Shown: positions 53,830 through 63,573, counted from the first letter of the stretch. The stretch: DNA of 64,000 bases from Roseiarcus sp963772555 (GCA_963772555.1 CAVYXQ010000022.1:62001-126000), one strand, 5' to 3'. Notes: generated by a model from the letters alone, not told the origin. Numbers and translations: made by a program.

Positions 53830-53949
53830 CGGCGATCGGTGCCGGCTGAATTTCCGAGAGCGACTTTGGGCTCAGGCGGCGGGGTTCCGCGGGCGAGCGG
53901 TGCTTGCCTAGTCTATCAGGTCGCAACCGGTCAAACTGAGCCTCCTGCC

Positions 53950-55242
53950 CTACACGATCCCCGACGACGATCCCGCGACAGCCGGCCGCTCCTTCGCCTT
54001 GTGGGCGCGATATTTCGAAGCTCGATAGACGGCGACCGGATCGATCGCGCCGCCTGAGCGCCGGCGCGCCTCGGCCAGGATCGGCGAGACGTCGGTCAGG
54101 AACCCCGCCTTGAAAATGCGATGGGCGAGCATGACGTCGTTGGCCTGCTGCGCCTCTTCGAGCGCCGGCCGGTCGACGATGAGCGCCTGCGCATAGGCCC
54201 GGCTCACCTCCATCGCCGAGACCATGAGGCTCTCGATCGGATCGGTCACATTGTGCGACTGGTCGAGCATGTAGGTGGGATCGAAGCCTGCCGCGCCGCG
54301 CGCGCTCGCGTCGACGAGCTCGTTAAACGCGCGATAAAGCCGGAACGGGTCGATCGATCCCGAGTCGAGATCGTCGTCGCCGTATTTGGAATCGTTGAAG
54401 TGGAAACCTGCGAGCTTTCCGGCGCGGATGAGCCTGGCGACGATCTGCTCGATATTGACGGTTGGCGCATGGTGGCCGAGGTCGACCAGGCAACAGGCCT
54501 TTGGTCCGAGCGCCTGAGCCGCCATCAGGCTCGAGCCCCAATCCGCGATGACCGTCGAATAGAACGCCGGCTCATAGAGCTTGTGTTCGAGAAACACGCG
54601 CCAGCCGCCGGGCAGCCGAGCGTAGATTTTGCTCAGAGAGTCGAGGTACCAGTCGAAGACGCGATTGAGGTTCGATTGCCCGGCGAAATTGGAGCCGTCG
54701 GCGATCCAGATGGTCAGCGCCTTCGACCCGAGCTTCTCGCCGATCTCGATGCACTCGAGATTGTGCGCGATCGCCGCGTCCCGCACAGCCCTGTCGCTGT
54801 GGGTCAGCGAGCCGAACTTGTATGAGAGCTTCTGACCGGGCTCGTCCTGAAACGTGTTGGAGTTGACCGCGTCGAAGCCGACGCCGAGCGCCTTCGCCCG
54901 TTCCGCGAGTTCGCGGTAATCGCTGACCTTGTCCCAGGGAAAATGCGGCGAGCAGGTCGGCGTCGTCCGGGTCAGCTGATGGATGGCGGCGCAATCCTCG
55001 AGCTTGTCGACAATGCCGCGCGGCTCACCGGGGCCAGGAAAGCGGGCGAAGCGCGTGCCGCCCGTGCCGACCCCCCAGGTCGGAAGGGCGACGGCGAAAG
55101 CGGCGACCTTGGCGGTGATCGTCTCGATGTCGACGCCGCCGCGCTTCAGGCGCCGTCCGAGGGCCGCATAGTCCTCATCCTGCGCCGCGGCGAGCTTTTC
55201 GTTCTCTTCGCCGATCAGCGAATGAGGGATGCGATACGACAT
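53950..55242 (-). CDS. rhaI: L-rhamnose isomerase (RhaI type)
   Basis: 430 residues. Converts L-rhamnose to L-rhamnulose. Belongs to the rhizobial RhaI group rather than enteric RhaA. TIM-barrel features with metal-binding residues: HFPWDKVSDY, FDAVNSNTFQDEPGQ, LTIWIADGSNFAGQSNL, FLEHKLYEPAFYSTVIADWG, LVDLGHHAPTVNIE and FHFNDSKYGDDDLD. Third gene of the leftward rhaD operon, 77 bp after the E1-like gene. Confidence 0.94.
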   Translation of the reverse strand: MSYRIPHSLIGEENEKLAAAQDEDYAALGRRLKRGGVDIETITAKVAAFAVALPTWGVGTGGTRFARFPGPGEPRGIVDKLEDCAAIHQLTRTTPTCSPHFPWDKVSDYRELAERAKALGVGFDAVNSNTFQDEPGQKLSYKFGSLTHSDRAVRDAAIAHNLECIEIGEKLGSKALTIWIADGSNFAGQSNLNRVFDWYLDSLSKIYARLPGGWRVFLEHKLYEPAFYSTVIADWGSSLMAAQALGPKACCLVDLGHHAPTVNIEQIVARLIRAGKLAGFHFNDSKYGDDDLDSGSIDPFRLYRAFNELVDASARGAAGFDPTYMLDQSHNVTDPIESLMVSAMEVSRAYAQALIVDRPALEEAQQANDVMLAHRIFKAGFLTDVSPILAEARRRSGGAIDPVAVYRASKYRAHKAKERPAVAGSSSGIV

Positions 55243-55319
55243 GTTTCCTCTCCAGTCTCGACCGCCCCGTCCAGCTCATCCTAACTATCGCGCCCGAGAC
55301 CGTGGCGCGACGGCTCCAG

Positions 55320-56228
55320 TCAAACGACGGCCGTCCGGTCGACCAATGCCGGTCGCGGGGCTTTCGCCAGTTTGTCGAACTCCCGATAGGCCAGCGCCAG
55401 TTTGATGCGTTGAAGCCAGTTGCGATTGCCGCCGGGAATCCGCCCCTTCTTGTAAACGCATTTGTAAGCATCGAAATGGTGATAGGTTGGAACCGCCTCG
55501 ATCTTGCCGCGCCCGAGAAGGATCTTGGCGATCTGAGCGGCTGCGACCCCGGCGCACAATTCGCAGGCGAGCCCCGTCGAGGGAAAATCCCGGGTCTCGA
55601 AATTCACCGCCGACTTGTCCACGAGATAAGAGCGGTGCGGCGCGGCCGGTCCCGTGCCGACGATGAAGTTGACGATCCGCTTGGCCGGCTCGACGTCCTC
55701 GAAGCGATACCATTCCTCGAGCGACATGCCGTCCGGCATGAAGATGAGAAACGCAGTCCCCATACCGGCGGGAACGGCCAGGACCGCGGGGATGCCTAGC
55801 GCCCTGCAGCGGGCATAGATTTTTCGCCGCATCTCGAGCGCGAAAGCGTCGATGGAGTCGACATACACGGCGGCGTCCTGCAGAAATTCGTCGATGCGGG
55901 CTTCCACGACGCCGTCGGGGAAGGACCGGATGTCCAACTCCGGGTTGATGTCGAGCGCCATGGCGCTTACGACATCGAGCTTCCTCTGGCCCACCGTCGA
56001 CAGCCGCGCGCCGGCCTGCCGGTTGAAATTGACCAGCTCGAAAGAATCGAAATCGGCCAGGGTGAACGCGCCGACGCCGAGCCTGGCGAGCGTGGTCACG
56101 TGCGAGCCGCCGCATCCGCCGAGGCCGGCGACGGCGACGCGTCTCCTGCGCAGGAGTTGTTGCTCCTCGGGGGTGACCCATCCGATGTTTCTCTTGAAAG
56201 CCTGCTCGTAGTTAAACGCTGCCGTCAT
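55320..56228 (-). CDS. E1-like (ThiF/MoeB/HesA) adenylating-enzyme family protein
   Basis: 302 residues. ATP-binding loop VAVAGLGGCGGSHV (~31-44), the helix-start NFNRQ (68-71) corresponding to the NLNRQ that contacts ATP, and the catalytic-Asp segment YVDSIDAF (122-129). Only one CxxC is present (C222, C225), so the zinc site of MoeB/ThiF is incomplete. No catalytic Cys in the expected place. A GG-tailed ubiquitin-like partner is not encoded nearby. It sits between rhaD and rhaI on the same strand, an unexpected place for this family. Substrate unknown. Confidence 0.85.
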   Translation of the reverse strand: MTAAFNYEQAFKRNIGWVTPEEQQLLRRRRVAVAGLGGCGGSHVTTLARLGVGAFTLADFDSFELVNFNRQAGARLSTVGQRKLDVVSAMALDINPELDIRSFPDGVVEARIDEFLQDAAVYVDSIDAFALEMRRKIYARCRALGIPAVLAVPAGMGTAFLIFMPDGMSLEEWYRFEDVEPAKRIVNFIVGTGPAAPHRSYLVDKSAVNFETRDFPSTGLACELCAGVAAAQIAKILLGRGKIEAVPTYHHFDAYKCVYKKGRIPGGNRNWLQRIKLALAYREFDKLAKAPRPALVDRTAVV

Positions 56229-56398
56229 CGTCGCCCCCCGCGCTTTTCGGCTTTTCGTATCCCCTCTTTGGCCGACTACGGAAGGTCGGCCTAGGACCGA
56301 GAACGTCGTGATGCCATCTTGCCGCTGGAACAGTCGCCCATCGGGGACGCCCGATCAACTTCTTTTAAGACGTTTTGTGTCGATCCGTTTGGATCGGC

Positions 56399-58504
56399 CT
56401 ACCGCGCAAAGCTCACCGCGTTGCCCGCGTCCACGTTGAGGATGTTGCCCGTGCTCTTGGCGGAGAGGTCCGAGGCGAACCAATAGACTGCTTCGGCGAT
56501 ATCCTCGGGATAGACGGAAAGCTTGAGCAGCGAGCGCTGGCGGTAGACCTCTTCGAGCTCCGATTCGTCGACCTTGTTCGAGGCGGCGCGCTGCGCCCGC
56601 CATTCCCCCTGCCAGATCTTCGAGCCGCGCAGGACCGCGTCCGGATTGACGGTGTTGGCGCGGATCCGATAGGGCGCGCCCTCCAGCGCCAGGCAGCGCG
56701 CGAGATGCACTTCGGCTGCCTTCGCCGTGCAATAGGCCGAGGCGCCGGGCGAGGCGGCAAGCGCGTTCTTCGAGGCGACGAAGACGATGCTGCCGCCGAG
56801 ACCCTGATCCTTCAGGATCCGGTAGCCGGCGCGGGCGGCGAGAAAATAGCCGGTCGCGAGGATCGCGATGTTGCGGTTCCAGAGCTCGAGCGAGGTGTCC
56901 TCGAACGGCGCGGCCGAGGCGATGCCGGCGTTGGCGACGACGATGTCGATCCCGCCGAACCCGACGACCGCGTCCAGGAAGGCGGCCTCGACCGCTTCCT
57001 CATCCGTCACGTCCGCCACCGCGCCCGCGACTGCATCCTTGCCGAAGCGCTTGCCGAAATCGGCGACAGCTCCCTTGAGGCTCGCTTGGTCGATGTCCGC
57101 CAGGACGACGCAGGCTCCTTCGCCCACGAGCCTGGCCGCGATCGCCTGGCCGATTCCGCCGGCGCCGCCCGTCACCAGGGCAATGCGTCCGGCGAGCGAC
57201 TTCGGCTTCGGCAGGCGCTGCAACTTCGCTTCCTCGAGCAGCCAATATTCGATGTCGAACGCCTCCTGCTCGGCGAGGCCGACATATTTGCTCACGCTCG
57301 AGGCGCTTCGCATCACATTGATCGCGTTGACGTAGAATTCGGCGGCGACCCGCGCCGTCGCCTTGTCCCTGGCGAAGGACAGCATGCCCACTCCCGGGAC
57401 GAGACAGATGACGGGGTTCGGATCGCGCATCGCCGGCGAGTTCGGCCGTTTGCAGCGCTCGTAATAGGCGGCGTAATCGGCGCGATAGTCGGCGAGGCTG
57501 TTGTCGAGCGAGGCGACGACCGCGTCAAGATTCATCGCTACCGGATCGAACGCCAGCACAAGCGGCCTGATCTTTGTGCGCAGGAAGTGGTCCGGGCAGG
57601 AGGTGCCGAGCGCGGCGAGCGACTTCAGATCGCGCGAATTCACGAATTCGAGCGCCGCCGGCGCGTCGGTGAAGTGCCCGACCTTGCGCTCGCCGGCCGA
57701 GATGCGGCCGCGGATCGCTGGCATGAGCCTCGCCGCAACCGCGCGGCGCTCTTCGGGCGACAAAGCTTTGACCGCCTCGCCGCCGAAGGCTTCGCCGCGC
57801 CCCTGGGCGCTGAGCCAGGCCGCGGCCTTGTTGATGGTCGCCAGGGTCGTCTCATAGCAGGCCTTCGAGGTCGGACCCCATGTGAAAAGGCCGTGCCCAC
57901 CGAGCACGACGCCCTTCAGGCCCGGGTTGGCCTCGGCAAGCGCGCCGAGCTTGAGGCCGAGATCGAAACCCGGCCGACGCCATGGCAGAAAGCCGATCTC
58001 GCCGCCGAACGCCTTCTGCGTCAGCGCTTCGGCGTTCTCGCTCGCCGCGATCGCGATCACCGCGTCGGCGTGCACGTGATCGACATGCCGATGCGGCACA
58101 AAGGCGTGCAAGGGCGTATCGATGGAGGCGGCGCGCGGATTGAGATTGAAGGTGCAGTGGTTGAAGAGCGCGACCATCTCGTCTTCGTGCTCGAGGCCGC
58201 GATAGACGGATTTGAGGCCAAGGAGCTTATCGAGATAGAGAGTTGAGAAGCCGTCGAGCTTCATCGAGCCGATGTCGCCGCCCGAGCCCTTGACCCAGAG
58301 CACCGTGACCGGCGAGCCCGTCAGCGGATCGGCGCCGGTGATCTTGGCCGACGTGTTGCCGCCGCCGAAATTGGTGATCCTGAGATCGCTGCCGAGCAGG
58401 TTCGAGCGGTAGAGCAGCAGGCCAGGTTCATCGAGCTTGGCCGCGTAGCCGTCGTCCCAAAGATCAGGAAGGGGCGCGTAGAGGCCAGAGGCTGGGCCGC
58501 GCAT
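56399..58504 (-). CDS. rhaD: Bifunctional rhamnulose-1-phosphate aldolase/short-chain dehydrogenase
   Basis: 701 residues from ATG 58504, with GAGGAA upstream. Class II aldolase domain (1-~400: FGGGNTSAK, catalytic metal His cluster HRHVDHVHADAV at 139-149, GGHGLFTWG) that splits rhamnulose 1-phosphate. Then a short-chain dehydrogenase domain (TGGAGGIG 445-452, NAG, YCTAK with Y591 and K595) that oxidises the lactaldehyde product. This fusion is typical of rhizobial RhaD. First gene of the leftward operon, divergent from rhaR. Confidence 0.95.
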   Translation of the reverse strand: MRGPASGLYAPLPDLWDDGYAAKLDEPGLLLYRSNLLGSDLRITNFGGGNTSAKITGADPLTGSPVTVLWVKGSGGDIGSMKLDGFSTLYLDKLLGLKSVYRGLEHEDEMVALFNHCTFNLNPRAASIDTPLHAFVPHRHVDHVHADAVIAIAASENAEALTQKAFGGEIGFLPWRRPGFDLGLKLGALAEANPGLKGVVLGGHGLFTWGPTSKACYETTLATINKAAAWLSAQGRGEAFGGEAVKALSPEERRAVAARLMPAIRGRISAGERKVGHFTDAPAALEFVNSRDLKSLAALGTSCPDHFLRTKIRPLVLAFDPVAMNLDAVVASLDNSLADYRADYAAYYERCKRPNSPAMRDPNPVICLVPGVGMLSFARDKATARVAAEFYVNAINVMRSASSVSKYVGLAEQEAFDIEYWLLEEAKLQRLPKPKSLAGRIALVTGGAGGIGQAIAARLVGEGACVVLADIDQASLKGAVADFGKRFGKDAVAGAVADVTDEEAVEAAFLDAVVGFGGIDIVVANAGIASAAPFEDTSLELWNRNIAILATGYFLAARAGYRILKDQGLGGSIVFVASKNALAASPGASAYCTAKAAEVHLARCLALEGAPYRIRANTVNPDAVLRGSKIWQGEWRAQRAASNKVDESELEEVYRQRSLLKLSVYPEDIAEAVYWFASDLSAKSTGNILNVDAGNAVSFAR

Positions 58505-58594
58505 GGGTCGTTCCTCGTAGATGTTGACGAATTTTGATCGCTCGTACCGCCAACGATCGCAAGATGTCAAGGTATTGCCGCATTGCGCGCTGCG

Positions 58595-58626
58595 GTGATC
58601 GGAACGTGATCGAACGTGATTGACAC
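58595..58626. promoter_or_regulatory. Three phased repeats in the rhaR-rhaD gap, likely RhaR operator
   Basis: GTGATCGGAAC, GTGATCGAAC and GTGATTGAC follow one another without gap (58595-58605, 58606-58615, 58616-58624). The 10-11-base spacing puts them on one face of the helix. They lie between divergent rhaR (start 58688) and rhaD (start 58504), fitting a DeoR-type regulator site. Confidence 0.65.
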
Positions 58627-58687
58627 TGCGCAGCGCCGATGACATTGTCTGGGCAAACAAACGCTTAAAGAGGAAACGGCGAGGGCC

Positions 58688-59500
58688 ATGCGCGAGCGAC
58701 AGCGCGCTGAAATCGTGAGGAACCTGCTGGCCGAGCGGGGTTTCCTGTCGATCGCCGACATCATGGCCGCGACCGGCGTCTCCGCGGCCTCCGCCCGGCG
58801 CGACGCGGGACGTTTGGCCGACGCCGGCTATGCCGAACGCCTGCACGGCGGCATCCAGGCGGTCGGCGACGCCTTCTCCAGGACAATGACGCAGGCCCGG
58901 CTGGCCACCCGTTCCTTCGACGCCAGCCGCACGATCAATATCGAGGCCAAGCGCGCCATTGCCCGCAAGGCGGTTGAAATGTGCGCTGCAGGCGACGTCA
59001 TCATCGTCAACGGCGGCACGACCACCTTCCAGATGTCGGAGTACTTGCGCCACACGCGGCTCAAGATCCTGACCAATTCCTATCTGCTGGCCGAGTTCCT
59101 CATCCACGAGACGCAGAACCGGGTGGCGCTGCCCGGCGGCGAGGTCTATCGCGACCAGAAGCTGATCGTGGCGCCGTTCGACGATGACGCTATCCAGCAC
59201 TATTCGGCGCGGCTCATGTTCATGAGCGCTGTCTCGATCGGCCCGCTCGGGGTGATCGAGGGCGACGCCCTCATCGCCGGCGCGGAGATGAAGCTCCTGA
59301 AGCGCGCCGACAAGCTCATCGTCCTGGCTGACGCCTCGAAATTCGTCGCCCGCGGCAGCCTCGTCGTCTGCCCGCTGTCGCGCGTCCACGCGCTGATTAC
59401 CGATTCCGCCGCGCCGCCGGAAGCGCTCGCCATGCTGGCTGACGCGGGCGTGCAAACGATCCTCGTCGACCGCGAAACGCCTTCGACCGAGGCGGCATGA
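58688..59500 (+). CDS. rhaR: DeoR family regulator of rhamnose genes
   Basis: 270 residues. Helix-turn-helix (RQRAEIVRNLLAERGFLSIADIMAATGVSAASARRD) followed by the sugar-phosphate-sensing DeoR domain (IVNGGTTTFQMSEYL, LPGGEVYRDQKLI, LIVLADASKF). It should control the rhamnose genes in response to a phosphorylated intermediate. Divergent from rhaD. Confidence 0.92.
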   Translation: MRERQRAEIVRNLLAERGFLSIADIMAATGVSAASARRDAGRLADAGYAERLHGGIQAVGDAFSRTMTQARLATRSFDASRTINIEAKRAIARKAVEMCAAGDVIIVNGGTTTFQMSEYLRHTRLKILTNSYLLAEFLIHETQNRVALPGGEVYRDQKLIVAPFDDDAIQHYSARLMFMSAVSIGPLGVIEGDALIAGAEMKLLKRADKLIVLADASKFVARGSLVVCPLSRVHALITDSAAPPEALAMLADAGVQTILVDRETPSTEAA

Positions 59501-59808
59501 GCGAGGCTCTCGCCGCGGCATCGGGAAGTCCTTTCCAGGCACACGCGCGTTCGCAGCGCATGTCGTTCGAACTGCAGTCGAACGCAGCTTACGCAATTGA
59601 CCGGTCCCCGAAATGCTTCGCCGCTTCGCTCCACGCAATGGCGCGAGACTCTGGAACGCCGTTGTCGCAGCGCCGGCCTGCCGTCGCCCGTAAACGGCAG
59701 AGGGAGCGCGTTCCCTTCTGCCGCTTTCGGTTAGAGGTGGCGCGATAGGGCGTTCGGGAGAAACGCCCGTCTTTCGACGGGCTACGGCGCAAGATTGAGA
59801 GGAAGCGG
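59501..59808. other. Non-coding gap before rhaK
   Basis: 308 bp. A short frame (59497-59748) overlaps the rhaR stop but resembles no family and has a poor setting. Otherwise nothing found. Confidence 0.5.
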
Positions 59809-61170
59809 ATGAACGGCTGCGTCGCGGTCCTCGATCTTGGCAAGACGAACACCAAGCTGGTCGTCTTCGACCGCGACGGCAAGCTCGTCGCCGAACGGTC
59901 TCAGGCAAGCGCGCCGCTCGCGCCGGACGGCAAGTGGCCCTATCTCAGGCTCGACACTGATCGCCCATGGGCGTTCTATCTCGGCGCGCTGAAAGACGTC
60001 GGCGCGGATTTTCCGATCGAAGCCGTCTCGGTCGCCGCGCATGGCGCGGCTGGCGTCCTCGTCACCGATGAGGGCGTGGCGGCGCCGCCGGTGGACTACG
60101 AGTTCGACGGCTTCGCCGGCGTCGACGCGGACTACGATGCGCTGAGGCCGCCGTTCGAGGAATCGCTCGCGCCGAACCTGCCGCGCGGCCTTAATCTCGG
60201 GCGCCAGATCTTTTACGTCGAGCGGACCTTTGCGAAGGAGTTCGCCACAGCGCGCGCATTCCTCGCCTGGCCGCAATACTGGTCCTGGCGGCTCTCGGGC
60301 GTCATGGCCTCCGAAGTGACCTCGATCGCCGCGCATTCCGATCTCTGGCGGCCGATGGAGGGGCGCCTGTCGAGCATGGTCGAGCGGCTTGGCTGGACGC
60401 GCCTCTTTCCGCCGCTCCGCCGCGCCTGGGAGACGTTGGGGCCGCTCAAGCCCGACGTCGCCGCAGCGACCGGCCTATCGTCCGGTGTCCGCGTCGTATG
60501 CGGCGCGCACGATTCGAACGCTTCGCTCGTCCCCCATCTCGCGGCCCGAAGCGATCCCTTCACCGTCGTCTCGACCGGCACCTGGGCGATCCTGATGGCG
60601 GTCGGCGGCGGGGGCAGGCTCGACCCGAAGGCGGACATGCTGATGAACGTCGACGTACGCGGCGTCCCCGTGCCGACCGCGCGTTTCATGGGCGGACGAG
60701 AATTCGCGATTCTCGCTGGGGAGAAGCCGGCGGAGGCCGGCGAAGCCGATGTCGCCGCCCTTGTCGCCGGCGACCTCATGGCGCTCCCTGCCTTTTCCGA
60801 CCAGGGCGGCCCTTTCGCCGGCCGCAGCGGGCGGATCGTCGGCGAGCCGCCGCAGACGCCGCAGACGCGCGCCGCGCTGGCGACGCTCTATGTGGCGCTG
60901 ATGACCGCCCACATGCTCGATCGGCTCGAAGCGCCAGGCGACATCATCGTCGAGGGCGGCTTCAACCGGTCGCCGGCCTTCGCCGGCCTTCTCGCCGCGC
61001 TGATGCCTGGTCGGACGGTGGTCGTCGCGCCGACCTCGGGCGCGGCGGAAGGCGCGGCCCAGCTCGCCCGCTGGGGCGAGCCGCATCCGCCGCCGCGTCT
61101 CCTTCCAGCGCCGGCTTGGAAGATCGCCGGAATGAAGGGCTATCGCGAGCGATGGGAGCGGGCGTTGTGA
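59809..61170 (+). CDS. rhaK: L-rhamnulose kinase, FGGY family
   Basis: 453 residues from ATG 59809. FGGY sugar kinase: VLDLGKTNTKLVVFDRDG (phosphate-binding loop), HDSNASLVPHL, STGTWAILMAVGG (phosphate 2) and VEGGFNRSPAFAGLLAAL (adenosine motif). Phosphorylates rhamnulose at C1, upstream of RhaD. Assignment rests on family plus context with RhaD, RhaI and RhaR. No rha transporter genes are present here. Confidence 0.88.
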   Translation: MNGCVAVLDLGKTNTKLVVFDRDGKLVAERSQASAPLAPDGKWPYLRLDTDRPWAFYLGALKDVGADFPIEAVSVAAHGAAGVLVTDEGVAAPPVDYEFDGFAGVDADYDALRPPFEESLAPNLPRGLNLGRQIFYVERTFAKEFATARAFLAWPQYWSWRLSGVMASEVTSIAAHSDLWRPMEGRLSSMVERLGWTRLFPPLRRAWETLGPLKPDVAAATGLSSGVRVVCGAHDSNASLVPHLAARSDPFTVVSTGTWAILMAVGGGGRLDPKADMLMNVDVRGVPVPTARFMGGREFAILAGEKPAEAGEADVAALVAGDLMALPAFSDQGGPFAGRSGRIVGEPPQTPQTRAALATLYVALMTAHMLDRLEAPGDIIVEGGFNRSPAFAGLLAALMPGRTVVVAPTSGAAEGAAQLARWGEPHPPPRLLPAPAWKIAGMKGYRERWERAL

Positions 61171-61200
61171 CAATGGAGACGCAGGCCGCGGCGCGAGACT

Positions 61201-61821
61201 TCAGGGCCGTTCCGGGCTGTCGACAGGCGACGGCGGGCGATCCTGCGCCGCCCGGATGGCGCCGAGCACCGCCTGTGGGTCCGCCGGCTCGGCCAGCGCC
61301 TCGGCGACCTTGTCGCGGCGGTCGCTCTGGTTCGGGTCGTTGTGACGGAACTCCTCGAGAAGCGCGATGATCTTCGCTGACTTCTGCTCGGCGAGAATGG
61401 CGAGTTCCAGCGCGAGCTGTTCCCGTTGCGTGGCGAGCCGGTCGTCGTGGCGCTGGGCGATCAGCACCATCGTCGTCAGAAAGAGCGCGACGGCCGAGAC
61501 CGTCATCGAGAGGAGGGAGAAGGGATAGGGGTCCGGCACCGCCGCCTCGAGCCAAAGGTTGAGCACGATCCAGCCCGCAACGGCCACGACGAAAACGCCG
61601 AGCGTCCGCGGCCGCGCGATGTAGCCCGTCGCCCGGCTGACGATGCGCTGGACGGGCGCCGCCTCGCTGTAGTGCGCGGCATGCAGCCTCGCGATCGCGG
61701 CGACCGTTTCCTCGACGTGCCGCGGAAGGACCGAGTTCGTCAGGCAAATGGCTCTCCTCGGACGATGCCGCTGGCGTCTGCGAGAGAGCCGATGCTTGTC
61801 GATGTCGGCTGTCAGGCGCAA
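61201..61821 (-). CDS. DUF1003 domain membrane protein
   Basis: 206 residues if TTG 61821 is the start, seven bases after the MFS stop; the N-terminal ~35 residues are basic and the true start may lie further in. Two membrane helices (about 75-130): VFVVAVAGWIVLNLWL, DPYPFSLLSMTVSAVALFLT, then RHDDRLATQREQLALELAIL. This is the DUF1003 pattern. Small inner-membrane protein of unknown function, probably translationally coupled to the transporter. Confidence 0.8.
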   Translation of the reverse strand: MRLTADIDKHRLSRRRQRHRPRRAICLTNSVLPRHVEETVAAIARLHAAHYSEAAPVQRIVSRATGYIARPRTLGVFVVAVAGWIVLNLWLEAAVPDPYPFSLLSMTVSAVALFLTTMVLIAQRHDDRLATQREQLALELAILAEQKSAKIIALLEEFRHNDPNQSDRRDKVAEALAEPADPQAVLGAIRAAQDRPPSPVDSPERP

Positions 61822-61827
61822 CGGGTC

Positions 61828-63240
61828 TTACGTCGGTTGCGGGCTTGCCTCCGGACTCAGTTCCTCGAGGCTCTTGCCCTTGGTCTCCGGCAGCATCGTC
61901 AAGGTCACGATCGCGCCGATCACGCTGACCATGGCCGCGGCGCCTTCGGCCGCCAAGAGGCCGTGCCAGGCCATGAAGATCGGAAACAGGAACACGCCGA
62001 GGAAGCCGCCGAGCTTGCCGGTCGCGGCGGCGATGCCGCGGCCGGTGGTGCGCGCTCTGACCGGGAAGATCTCGGCCGGATAGACGAAGGTCGTCGAGTT
62101 CGACCCGAACTCGGTGAAGAAGTAGCTCACGCCATAGATGATGAGGAAAGGCAGCGCGAGGTGCTCGATGCCGGGGATGAGCGCGATCAGCGCGAAGGCG
62201 ACCGCCATCATGGCGAAGCCGACGATCTGAATGCTCTTGCGACCGATACGGTCGATCCTCGCTGCGGCGATGAGGTAGCCCGGCGCGGCGGCGATGGCGA
62301 AGATCGCCAGCTGCATCAGCGTGTGGTGCAGCAGGCTCTTGCTGGGGCTCATCGCCGCGATCACCATCGGGCTCGAGACCGTATTGCCGTAATAGGCAAA
62401 GTCCATGCAGGCCCAGGCGAGGCTGGCGCCGACCAGCCGCATCAGGAACACCGGATTGCTCGTAAGGGTCCGGAAGCCTTGCCAGAACGGCTCCTTCACC
62501 CGAGCCGGCTTTTCGGCGACAGGACCACGCCGGCCCTGCCCTTCCAACTGGCCGAGCACGTGATCGGCGGCGTCGCCGAACGCTTCGTGCTGCCCGGTCG
62601 CGAGCAGGTAGCGCGGCGTCTCCGCCAGGCGCCGTCGCATCCAGAAAACGGACATCGCCGGCACGGCGCCCGCGGCCAGCAGGACGCGCCAGATGATGTC
62701 GTGCGGCAGGCTGGTGGCGAGCAGCGCTGCCGCAAGCGCCGGCCCGACAATCAGGCCCGCCGCCTGCATGGTGAAGACGAGAGTCACCATCATGCCGCGC
62801 GTGCGCTTGGTCGCGTATTCGCTCATGATCGTGGAGCTGACGGGGTAGTCGCCGCCGATGCCGAGGCCGAGGATGACGCGGAACGCAATCAGCCACCCGA
62901 TGTTGGGCGAGCACGCCGACGCGACCGCGCCGATGGCCAGAACCAGCACCTCGTAGCCGTAGATCCGCTTGCGGCCGAGCATGTCGGCGATGCGGCCGAA
63001 CAGCACCGCGCCGACCGCCGATGCAAGCAGCGCGGTCGAAGAGACGAGGCCCTTCTCGGTCGGCCCGATATGCCATTCCTGCTTGATAAGCTCCATCACC
63101 ACGCCGATGATGAAAAGGTCATAGGCGTCGGTGAAGAAGCCCATGCCGGAGATGAACATGATCTTCCAATGCAGGCGGGTGAGCTTCGAATCATCCATGC
63201 GGGTGAGGATGTCGGCGCCCCGGGGACTGGTCGCGGCCAT
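61828..63240 (-). CDS. MFS transporter, phosphate:H+ symporter-like (PHS) family
   Basis: 470 residues from ATG 63240 (MAATSPRGADIL; in-frame extension to 63297 unconserved). Twelve-helix MFS transporter with PHS-type motifs: GMGFFTDAYDLFIIGVV, FGRIADMLGRKRIYGYE, LGLGIGGDYPVSSTIMSEYA, FFTEFGSNSTTFVYPAEIFP. It resembles fungal-type phosphate symporters and related metabolite:H+ symporters; substrate cannot be assigned. It lies beside the rhamnose genes on the opposite strand and might be unrelated to them. Confidence 0.82.
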   Translation of the reverse strand: MAATSPRGADILTRMDDSKLTRLHWKIMFISGMGFFTDAYDLFIIGVVMELIKQEWHIGPTEKGLVSSTALLASAVGAVLFGRIADMLGRKRIYGYEVLVLAIGAVASACSPNIGWLIAFRVILGLGIGGDYPVSSTIMSEYATKRTRGMMVTLVFTMQAAGLIVGPALAAALLATSLPHDIIWRVLLAAGAVPAMSVFWMRRRLAETPRYLLATGQHEAFGDAADHVLGQLEGQGRRGPVAEKPARVKEPFWQGFRTLTSNPVFLMRLVGASLAWACMDFAYYGNTVSSPMVIAAMSPSKSLLHHTLMQLAIFAIAAAPGYLIAAARIDRIGRKSIQIVGFAMMAVAFALIALIPGIEHLALPFLIIYGVSYFFTEFGSNSTTFVYPAEIFPVRARTTGRGIAAATGKLGGFLGVFLFPIFMAWHGLLAAEGAAAMVSVIGAIVTLTMLPETKGKSLEELSPEASPQPT

Positions 63241-63499
63241 GGGTTCGCTCTCGTCTCGTGGGTTGGCGCCGGTCGGCGAGAAGAACGACCGGCGCAAAGG
63301 CGAGGGTCCGGCGTCACGGAAAGTTGAGGGCGCGGCCTGTTGGGACTAGGGGTTTCGTTAGAGCGCTGCGGTCAGGCGGTTCCAGGTTTGCTGGCGGGTG
63401 TCCACCCATGGGGAGCGAAGCGACCAGCCGCGGCCCAGCTCGCACTCCTTGGCGAGGCGAGGGATAACGAAATCCCTCAGTCAAACCCGGCTTGCGCGA

Positions 63500-63573
63500 T
63501 GGAGCGGGTGAAGGGAATCGAACCCTCGTATTCAGCTTGGAAGGCTGCTGCTCTACCATTGAGCTACACCCGC
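63500..63573 (-). tRNA. tRNA-Gly (anticodon TCC)
   Basis: 74 bases including an encoded CCA. Acceptor GCGGGTG pairs with CACCCGC; D-arm TAGCTCAATGGTAGAGC; anticodon loop CTTCCAA with TCC; T-arm GGGTTCGATTCCC. Fold is complete and canonical. Confidence 0.96.

Noticed and set aside
56375..58246. 623-codon frame antisense to rhaD
   Set aside because: No motif; shadow of a well-supported gene.
59497..59748. 83-codon frame overlapping the rhaR stop
   Set aside because: Only the ATGA overlap supports it; no conserved features and unlikely composition.
61426..63327. 633-codon frame antisense to the MFS transporter
   Set aside because: His/Arg/Asp-rich shadow without family resemblance.
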